From Gemmatimonadaceae bacterium (lineage in GTDB: Bacteria; Gemmatimonadota; Gemmatimonadetes; Gemmatimonadales; Gemmatimonadaceae): 5,502 nt of DNA. The position numbers were made by a program, and so were the translations under genes. Shown piece by piece: positions 1 to 4,482 of this stretch; positions within the stretch are counted from its first letter, which is position 1, and every line of letters starts with the position of its first letter. The stretch is from positions 1 through 5,502 of the forward strand of contig JADGGM010000250.1 in assembly GCA_019689955.1 (NCBI GenBank). Direction: 5' to 3'. The notes beneath the pieces are model-generated. The model did no database searches and was not told the origin of the DNA. It saw only the letters and a list, made by a program, of their open reading frames with translations.

Positions 1-2
1 AG

Positions 3-494
3 CTACCTCATCCCCTCCACGTGCGCCACGAACTGATCGAGCACCATCTCGGTCCCCTGCTGCCAACCTGACGTCTTGTTCTTCGCGAAGTCCGCTTCAT
101 CCCGGTGTAGCGCCGTGAACACGTAGCGAGTTCCGGTTCCCACGGTCTCCATCGTGACGATGGCCGTGATCGGGATGTCGTCAAACACCGCCGGACGAAA
201 GCCGGGAAACAGCATGGAAGTCCAGGTGAACCGCTCCATCGGAACGACCTCCAGGACACAGCCGAGGTTGGGAATCTCCTGACCATCCGCGGTCGCGATG
301 TCGATGCTGAAGATGCCCCCCGGCCGCAGGTCCAGCTCGCAGCTCGACACGGTACCCCACGCCTTGGGCATGTACCACTCCTTGACGTGCTCCGGTTTCG
401 TCAGCGCCTCCCAGACGAGATGCTTGGGCGCGTCGACGAAGCGCTCGAAAACGAGATCGAGCTTCGGATTGATCGCGAAGTGCTTACTCGTGAT
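3..494 (-). CDS. SRPBCC / AHSA1-like domain protein, probable ATC start
   Basis: A 163-residue protein of the SRPBCC (START-like) superfamily, close to the AHSA1/'activator of Hsp90 ATPase C-terminal' group; such cytosolic proteins have a deep hydrophobic pocket and usually no known ligand. Visible family marks are an N-terminal FERFVDAP strand-turn at about residues 16-23, LVWEALTKPEHVKEW (26-40), the CELDLRPGG segment (52-60), an ERFTW-type strand, and a C-terminal helix starting at GWQQGTEMVLDQF. The first ATG in frame is at 371, but starting there would delete about 41 residues of the fold that are plainly encoded upstream. That frame is open from 572 (TGA at 575-573) and contains no ATG, GTG, TTG or CTG. 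By alignment with remembered relatives that begin MTSKHF, the start is ATC at 494-492. It then overlaps the end of the upstream ArsR gene by 11 bases, which points to translational coupling. The TAG stop is at 5-3. Family assignment is firm; the start is inference. Confidence 0.85.
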   Translation of the reverse strand: MTSKHFAINPKLDLVFERFVDAPKHLVWEALTKPEHVKEWYMPKAWGTVSSCELDLRPGGIFSIDIATADGQEIPNLGCVLEVVPMERFTWTSMLFPGFRPAVFDDIPITAIVTMETVGTGTRYVFTALHRDEADFAKNKTSGWQQGTEMVLDQFVAHVEGMR

Positions 495-828
495 CTGGGC
501 CCCGTTCCTGGAGGTGTTTGACGTATTGGTCGAACCGGTCGAATCGGGCTTCCCATACCTGACGCTGCCTGGTCAGCCAGTCCTCCGCGACCTTGAACCG
601 CTCGGGGACGATCTCGTATGTCCGCACACGCCCGCGCTTCTTCGACTTCACCAGCCGGCTCCGTTCGAGCACCGAGAGGTGCTGCACGAACGACGGAAGC
701 TTCATGTCGAACGGCGCTGCCAGCTCGCTGACGGTGGCGGGCCCGATAGCCAGGCGCTCCAGAACCTGCCGGCGAGTCGAATTGGATAGGGCATAAAATA
801 CCTCGTCAGCGACTGCGGATCGAACCAT
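484..828 (-). CDS. ArsR-family winged-helix transcriptional regulator
   Basis: A 114-residue DNA-binding repressor-type protein of the ArsR/SmtB fold. The N-terminal helix EVFYALSNSTRRQVLERLA (9-27) is the typical ArsR opening. VSELAAPFDMKLPSFVQHLSVLERSRLV (33-60) is the helix-turn-helix with its recognition helix, and KSKKRGRVRTYEI (61-73) is the wing. The protein has no cysteine at all, so the classic thiol metal site of ArsR/CadC is absent. It belongs with the large group of ArsR-like regulators encoded immediately before SRPBCC genes, whose inducer is usually unknown. The C-terminal region (about 75-114), rich in W, R and F, is a dimerisation/extension helix. ATG at 828 is the only sensible start, with weak Shine-Dalgarno pairing. 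The gene is first in an operon with the SRPBCC gene, and a dyad over its promoter suggests it represses itself (inference). Confidence 0.93.
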   Translation of the reverse strand: MVRSAVADEVFYALSNSTRRQVLERLAIGPATVSELAAPFDMKLPSFVQHLSVLERSRLVKSKKRGRVRTYEIVPERFKVAEDWLTRQRQVWEARFDRFDQYVKHLQERGPDHE

Positions 829-873
829 CTCGGCGTCGGTCGGTTGGTCGGTTTACCAGATCCTGATGGAACG

Positions 874-902
874 ATTCTACCACGAAACAACACTTAGGCC
901 AA
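874..902 (-). promoter_or_regulatory. Sigma-70-like promoter of the arsR-SRPBCC operon
   Basis: Read on the minus strand there is TTGGCC (-35, bases 902-897; 4 of 6 to TTGACA), a 17-base spacer, and TAGAAT (-10, bases 879-874; 5 of 6 to TATAAT). Transcription would start near 866-868, leaving a leader of about 40 bases before the ATG at 828. The surrounding 50 bases (871-920) are only about 40% G+C in a much richer region, as expected for a promoter. The -35 box lies in the centre of an inverted repeat. Seen by eye only; no transcript evidence. Confidence 0.6.
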
Positions 903-919
903 TACCTAAGTATTTGTTC
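884..919. promoter_or_regulatory. Dyad operator candidate for the ArsR-family regulator
   Basis: ACTTAGG (892-898) and CCTAAGT (905-911) are perfect 7-base inverted arms around a 6-base centre (CCAATA). The symmetry continues outward: counting pairs from 884/919 inward, 12 of 15 are complementary. The dyad covers the -35 box (902-897) of the regulator's own promoter, so a bound dimer would block RNA polymerase. ArsR-family proteins are known to bind imperfect inverted repeats overlapping their promoter. Assignment to this particular regulator is inference from position. Confidence 0.6.
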
Positions 920-1170
920 CTCGGAGCTCGGGGCCATGACCGGATCGATCAGATCGGTCGGGCGAGCCCTCCGTGGGCGGGCCCCAGGCCGCCGTGTGCG
1001 GGCGCGCAGGCGGGGGCTCCGCACGCGCCCCTCGGAATGCAGAGCCGGCTCTCGCGTTCGTGAAGATCGATCCCTATCGTATCCGTGGTCGAGCGTTCGA
1101 GGGGCTCGCTCCACGCAACGCAGTCACGATCGCTGCGCTTCCCGTACGTGACCACGCCAACCACGCGCCC

Positions 1171-1578
1171 ATGAACCTCGGGTTCTCCACCACCGCGCTC
1201 GTCATCCTCGTCGCCCTTGCCCTCGGCTTCGCGGCGCTCGCGATGGCACTCACTCGTTCCGGCCATCGCCGCTGGGTCTGGCCCGCGTGGCTCGTCGCGT
1301 GCCTCGGCGTGGCGGCGAGCGCTGCCCTCGGAGTCGTCCACGCGATTCGGACGGGTGGCCCGAGCTTCGCGTCGTGGCTACTCGCCGTCGCGGTCGTGCT
1401 CGCCCCGTCGAGCCTCCTGGCGACCGCGGTGCCGTACTGGCTCGCCGCACGAGCGCGCCGCGCCGGTATCCCGCTGCTGCTCGGGTTGGCGATCGTCGGC
1501 TTTCTCGTGCTGCTCCCGGCGGGGGCGTTCCTTGCTTCGCTCGTCACGTCGGTGGACATGATCTACGCGGTGCAGTAG
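1171..1578 (+). CDS. Small four-helix membrane protein, unknown function
   Basis: A 135-residue, strongly hydrophobic protein with four probable transmembrane segments at about residues 4-28, 34-58, 66-90 and 98-125, joined by short Arg-rich loops (TRSGHRRW and ARARRAG) that would face the cytoplasm under the positive-inside rule. I do not recognise the family; no catalytic or binding motif stands out. The ATG at 1171 is chosen because the hydrophobic pattern begins right after it. The frame is open back to 973, but the extra 66 residues look like chance translation of GC-rich DNA. No clear Shine-Dalgarno precedes 1171. It lies 61 bases before the VOC gene on the same strand, so the two may share a transcript. 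That it is a real gene is supported by the clean helix periodicity and the high G+C at third codon positions. Confidence 0.65.
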   Translation: MNLGFSTTALVILVALALGFAALAMALTRSGHRRWVWPAWLVACLGVAASAALGVVHAIRTGGPSFASWLLAVAVVLAPSSLLATAVPYWLAARARRAGIPLLLGLAIVGFLVLLPAGAFLASLVTSVDMIYAVQ

Positions 1579-1639
1579 CGGCCGCGCCGCCGAGTGTTCT
1601 TCAACGATCTGGAACCCGCCATCTGACATCCGCATCGTC

Positions 1640-2068
1640 ATGCACCCGCGACTCACTGTCCTCACTCTCGGCGTGGACGACCTCGAGCGCGCTGTCGCGT
1701 TCTACCGCGATGGACTCGGCTTCGCGACCGAGGGGATCGTCGGCCGCGAGTTTCCCTTCGGCGCGGTCGCGTTCTTCGACCTGCAGCCCGGGCTCCGGCT
1801 CGCGCTCTGGCCCCGCGCGTCGATCGCGCACGACACCGGGCTTCCGGTGTCCCCGCGCTCTCCCACCGACGTCACACTCGGCCACAACGTCGGGAGCCGG
1901 GCAGCGGTCGACGCGATCATGGCCCAGGCCGAGCGGGCGGGCGCGCGGATCGTGAAGCCGGCAAGCGAGACATTCTGGGGTGGCTACGCCGGATACTTTC
2001 AGGATCCCGATGGCCACCTCTGGGAGATCGTCTGGAATCCGCAGTGGAGCGAGCGGGTCGAGCCGTAG
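1640..2068 (+). CDS. VOC family protein (glyoxalase/bleomycin-resistance fold)
   Basis: A 142-residue single-domain member of the vicinal oxygen chelate superfamily: two beta-alpha-beta-beta-beta modules that usually hold a divalent metal or sequester a ligand. Module one has LTLGVDDLERAVAFYRDGLGF (residues 8-28), the typical strand plus FYRDGLGF signature, followed by the strands GAVAFFDL and LRLALWPR (41-59). Module two opens near LGHNV (80-84), has the helix AVDAIMAQAERAGARIVKP, and ends with GYFQDPDGHLWEIVWNP (118-134). Glu129 in the last motif and His82 sit where metal ligands are often found. The usual first-strand His/Gln/Glu is replaced by a hydrophobic/Thr stretch, so a glyoxalase I activity is not implied. 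The substrate is unknown. ATG at 1640 places the first strand correctly; Shine-Dalgarno pairing is weak. The gene ends 6 bases from a truncated gene on the opposite strand. Confidence 0.93.
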   Translation: MHPRLTVLTLGVDDLERAVAFYRDGLGFATEGIVGREFPFGAVAFFDLQPGLRLALWPRASIAHDTGLPVSPRSPTDVTLGHNVGSRAAVDAIMAQAERAGARIVKPASETFWGGYAGYFQDPDGHLWEIVWNPQWSERVEP

Positions 2069-2074
2069 GGGCCG

Positions 2075-2296
2075 CTACCCGAAGAGCACCGGTGGGGCGG
2101 CGTCGCGGGGGTGGAAGTTGTAGGGGATGATGTACTCCACCGCGACCAGCTCGAGACTACCGTCTGCTTGGGGCTCGTACAGAAGCAGCTCCGGCTGATC
2201 CACCTGTACGTTCCCATCGATGAGGTCGGTGTTCCCGTAGTGGAAGCCCATCCCACCCGCGGTGGAGTCGGCCATACACGAGGTGATCTTCCGGCG
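2075..2296 (-). pseudogene. Remnant of a conserved hypothetical (GMGFHYGN-type) protein
   Basis: Read from 2296 downwards, the minus strand gives about 73 sense codons after a TAA at 2299-2297, containing KITSCMADSTAGGMGFHYGN, LIDGNVQVDQPELLLYEP and LVAVEYIIPYNF, and ending PPVLFG before TAG at 2077-2075. From memory this matches the middle of a family of secreted hypothetical proteins of roughly 190-200 residues. In those, GGMGxHY, xPExLLYEP and LVAVEY are conserved and the chain continues past PPxLFGQ with a Trp/His-rich tail. Here the signal peptide and N-terminal third are missing, and the tail is replaced by a stop 6 bases from the end of the VOC gene. The only ATG (2275) would give a 66-residue product without export signal. 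I read this as a decayed or deletion-truncated gene. A short functional protein is less likely. Confidence 0.55.
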
Positions 2297-2378
2297 TTAG
2301 CCGCGGATTGGCTGGCGTCGAGCCTCCTGCGGGTGCGACACGCAGCGACGCTCACCGTGCTGAGCAGCGACCTGTTTG

Positions 2379-2407
2379 TTGCTGCACGAGCAAATATCCG
2401 CTATGGT
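2379..2407 (+). promoter_or_regulatory. Possible promoter of the SBP56-membrane protein operon
   Basis: TTGCTG (2379-2384), a 17-base spacer and TATGGT (2402-2407) form a weak sigma-70-like pair (3 and 4 matches of 6) in a locally AT-richer patch that includes GCAAATATCC. Transcription would begin about 40 bases before the ATG at 2458. Weak consensus, so tentative. Confidence 0.35.
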
Positions 2408-2446
2408 GTGCGCCGCAGGTCCGCGCACGCTCCGTGTTGCCTACGC

Positions 2447-2452
2447 AGGAGA
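2447..2452 (+). promoter_or_regulatory. Strong ribosome binding site that fixes the SBP56 start
   Basis: AGGAGA lies 5 bases before the ATG at 2458. The frame is open back to 2308, so this site decides that translation begins at 2458. The resulting 467 residues match the usual SBP56 length (about 460-470). Confidence 0.8.
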
Positions 2453-2457
2453 CCGCC

Positions 2458-3861
2458 ATGAGCACCGCCACATCCCCCACGCTCCTCCCCGACCCGACGT
2501 TCTATCCGTCGCCACGCCTCGCCGCGCAGGCACCGCCGGAGAAGCTGGCGTACGTCGTCACGATCAGACCCGAGGGATCGGGTCGCCCCGATGCGCTGGC
2601 CGTCGTCGACGTCGATCCCGCATCGCGCGAGTATGGGCGCATCGTCGGCCGGCTGGAGATGCCGAACGTCGGCGACGAGTTGCATCACTTCGGATGGAAC
2701 GCGTGCAGCTCGGCGCTCTGCCCGTACGCCCCGCACCCGCACGTGGAGCGGCGCTTTCTCATCGTCCCGGGGCTGCGCTCGTCACGCATCTACGTCGTCG
2801 ACACCAAGCCCGATCCGCGGAGGCCGCACATCGTGAAGGTGTTCGAGCCCGATGAGGTCGCGCGCAAGACGGGCTACACGCGGCCGCACACGGTGCACTG
2901 CGGCCCGGAGGGGATCTATCTCACCGCGCTCGGCAACCGTGAGGGGAAAGGGCCCGGCGGCGTCTTCCTCCTCGATCACGACACGTTCGAGATCAAGGGC
3001 GCGTGGGAGCGCGACCGCGGCCCGCAGTACCTTGCGTACGACGCGTGGTGGCACCTCACGCAGGACGTCATGCTGACGAGCGAATGGGGGACGCCGGACC
3101 TCGTCGAGAGTGGGTTGATCCCGCAGGCGCTGATGGAGAAGCGCTACGGCCACCAGATCCACGTGTGGGACCTGCGACGCCGCAAGCACGTCAAGGCGCT
3201 CTCGGTCGGCGACGACGACCAGATGGTGCTCGAGCTGCGCCCGGCGCACGATCCGAACAAGAGCTACGGCTTCGTGGGGGTCGTCATCAGCCTCAAGGAC
3301 CTCTCCAGCTCCGTGTGGCTCTGGCATCGCACCGACGGGGACTGGGCGATCGAGAAGGTGCTCGAGATCCCCGCCGAGCCCGCCGATCCGGAGCTGCTCC
3401 CACCCGCGCTCAAGCCGTTCAGCGCGGTGCCGCCGCTCGTGACGGACATCGATCTCTCGATCGACGATCGCTTCCTCTACGTCTCGTGCTGGGGCACGGG
3501 GGAGATGCGGCAGTACGACGTCCGCGACCCGTTCCACCCGAAGCTCACGGGCTCGGTGCACCTGGGCGGGATCGTGCGCCACACGGCGCACCCCAAGTCG
3601 GGGCCGCTCAACGGTGGTCCGCAGATGGTCGAGGTGAGTCGCGACGGGAAGCGAGTGTACTTCACCAACTCGCTCTACATCCCGTGGGACGTACAGTTCT
3701 ACCCCGAGGGGATCAAGGGGTGGATGGTGAAGCTGGACGTGAAGCCCGAGGGAGGGATCAGCGTGAACCCGGACTTCTTCCTCGAGTTCACGGATGAGCG
3801 CCCGCACCAGGTTCGTCTGCAGGGGGGCGACGCGTCGTCGGACTCGTACTGCTTCCCGTGA
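2458..3861 (+). CDS. SBP56 family protein, probable methanethiol oxidase
   Basis: A 467-residue member of the selenium-binding protein 56 family. Characterised bacterial and human members are methanethiol oxidases (EC 1.8.3.4), converting methanethiol, O2 and water to formaldehyde, H2S and H2O2; the bacterial enzyme (MtoX) is reported to need copper. The chain is a beta-propeller: HHFGWNACSS (76-85) carries Cys83, equivalent to the selenium-binding Cys57 of human SELENBP1. SSRIYVVDTKPDPRRP (108-123), RPHTVHC (142-148), GGVFLLDHDTFEIKGAWER (167-185), TSEWGTP (207-213), YGHQIHVWD (230-238) and the later SIDDRFLYVSCWGTGEMRQYDVRDP are all family hallmarks. Conserved His residues at 77, 144, 147, 232 and 235 are candidate metal ligands. 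No signal peptide is visible, so it should be cytosolic, unlike the exported Hyphomicrobium MtoX. The C-terminus reads GGDASSDSYCFP, with Ala459 where animal proteins have Cys, and a Cys at 465. Its stop overlaps the next gene's start. Family certain; the actual substrate is inferred. Confidence 0.96.
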   Translation: MSTATSPTLLPDPTFYPSPRLAAQAPPEKLAYVVTIRPEGSGRPDALAVVDVDPASREYGRIVGRLEMPNVGDELHHFGWNACSSALCPYAPHPHVERRFLIVPGLRSSRIYVVDTKPDPRRPHIVKVFEPDEVARKTGYTRPHTVHCGPEGIYLTALGNREGKGPGGVFLLDHDTFEIKGAWERDRGPQYLAYDAWWHLTQDVMLTSEWGTPDLVESGLIPQALMEKRYGHQIHVWDLRRRKHVKALSVGDDDQMVLELRPAHDPNKSYGFVGVVISLKDLSSSVWLWHRTDGDWAIEKVLEIPAEPADPELLPPALKPFSAVPPLVTDIDLSIDDRFLYVSCWGTGEMRQYDVRDPFHPKLTGSVHLGGIVRHTAHPKSGPLNGGPQMVEVSRDGKRVYFTNSLYIPWDVQFYPEGIKGWMVKLDVKPEGGISVNPDFFLEFTDERPHQVRLQGGDASSDSYCFP

Positions 3862-4445
3862 GCCACGCCGGCTCGTGGGCGACGGTCGCGCTGCTCGGTG
3901 CGTTCCACGGGCTCAACCCGGCGATGGGGTGGTTGTTCGCCGTCGGGCTGGGGCTGCAGGAGCGCCGATGGCGAGCGGTGGTCTCCGCGCTCTGGCCGAT
4001 CACGCTGGGCCACGCGCTGTCGGTTGGGGCCGTGGTGCTCCTCCTCGGCGCCGGCGGGCTGACGCTGCCGCCGCGCACGCTCCGCCTCGGTGCGGGCGCG
4101 CTGCTCGTCGGGTTCGGGGTGTTCCGGCTGCTGCGACCCGGCGCGCACTTCCGATGGGTCGGGATGCGCGTCGGGTTCGGCGACCTGGTGCTCTGGTCGT
4201 TCCTCATGGCGTCGGCGCACGGCGCGGGGCTCATGCTCGCTCCGGTGGTGCTCGAGCAGCTCGGCCACGGGATGCTCATCGTGGCGCTCCACACGGCGGC
4301 CATGCTGATGGTGATGGCCGCCGTGGCGTTGATCGTGTATCACACCCTCGGGCTCGGCGTGCTGCGGCGCGCGTGGGTCAACATCGAGCTGGTGTGGGCC
4401 GTGGCGCTCATCGCCGCGGGGATCGCGACGCCGTTGCTGCGATGA
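3858..4445 (+). CDS. Polytopic membrane protein coupled to SBP56 gene
   Basis: A 195-residue integral membrane protein with about six transmembrane helices. Polar motifs inside helices stand out: GAFHGLNPAMGWLFAVGLGLQ (residues 14-34), LWPITLGHALSVG (45-57), ASAHGAGLMLAP (118-129), and LGHGMLIVALHTAAM (135-149). Such in-membrane His/Asn/Pro clusters recall small metal or sulfur-compound transporters (NiCoT, HupE/UreJ, TauE/SafE-like), but I cannot place it in one. I recall relatives annotated loosely as 'arginine/ornithine antiporter', which the sequence does not by itself support. The start is GTG at 3858, overlapping the SBP56 TGA by four bases (GTGA) with no Shine-Dalgarno of its own. It should therefore be translated by coupling and act alongside the oxidase. 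A role in copper supply, or in handling methanethiol or H2S, is inference only. Confidence 0.82.
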   Translation: MSHAGSWATVALLGAFHGLNPAMGWLFAVGLGLQERRWRAVVSALWPITLGHALSVGAVVLLLGAGGLTLPPRTLRLGAGALLVGFGVFRLLRPGAHFRWVGMRVGFGDLVLWSFLMASAHGAGLMLAPVVLEQLGHGMLIVALHTAAMLMVMAAVALIVYHTLGLGVLRRAWVNIELVWAVALIAAGIATPLLR

Positions 4446-4457
4446 GCGCACCGCGAA

Positions 4458-4482
4458 GTGCCGGCGCTCAGGGCGCCGGCAC
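4458..4482. terminator. 10-bp perfect stem-loop between convergent genes
   Basis: GTGCCGGCGC (4458-4467), loop TCAGG (4468-4472), GCGCCGGCAC (4473-4482). It sits just past the membrane-protein stop (4445), and its loop holds the TGA stop (4470-4468) of the convergent DUF885 gene, so it could stop transcription from both sides. There is no T-run on either strand, so it is not a classical intrinsic terminator. It may instead act as a GC-only hairpin, an mRNA 3'-end stabiliser, or with Rho. Confidence 0.55.

Larger units (their letters stand above)
829..1170. other. Gene-free stretch with sharp composition swing
   Basis: No convincing coding region is seen here. The left end (about 830-920) is AT-rich for the window and holds the arsR promoter and dyad. 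The segment 961-1020 counts 52 G/C of 60 (87%). It contains overlapping potential stems, such as GGGCGCG (1000-1006) with CGCGCCC (1024-1030), which are expected by chance in such GC-rich DNA. An open plus-strand frame in phase with the next gene extends back to an ATG at 973, but its translation is low-complexity Arg/Ala/Gly and looks non-coding. A promoter for the gene at 1171 should lie here; TATCGT at 1075-1080 is the only -10-like word noticed and has no good -35. Confidence 0.5.

Noticed and set aside
941..960. GATC-rich imperfect palindrome around CGGATCGATCAGATCGGTCG
   Set aside because: Arms pair only with a bulge and no feature depends on it; likely chance.
973..1170. N-terminal extension of the four-helix membrane protein to an ATG at 973
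   Set aside because: The added 66 residues have no structure or hydrophobic pattern and come from 80-90% G+C DNA; the helix pattern starts at 1171.
2291..2303. GCGTTAGCCGCGG resembling an integron attC core
   Set aside because: GTTAGCC does not fit GTTRRRY, and no partner core or attC-like symmetry or integrase is present.
2308..2457. N-terminal extension of SBP56 to an upstream ATG at 2308
   Set aside because: A strong AGGAGA site directly before 2458 and the family length favour the internal start; the extension would also cover the likely promoter.
3003..3797. 264-codon plus-strand frame inside the SBP56 gene
   Set aside because: Out-of-frame shadow of the SBP56 coding sequence with Arg/Ala/Gly-rich translation.
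2782..3807. Long open reading frame (341 codons) on the minus strand opposite the SBP56 gene
   Set aside because: Its translation is Arg/His/Val-rich low complexity and it lies fully antisense to a certain gene; long antisense frames are expected in GC-rich DNA.
3699..4451. 250-codon minus-strand frame opposite the membrane-protein gene
   Set aside because: Translation is a polar His/Arg/Glu/Pro mix with no family resemblance, a mirror of GC-rich codons on the other strand.
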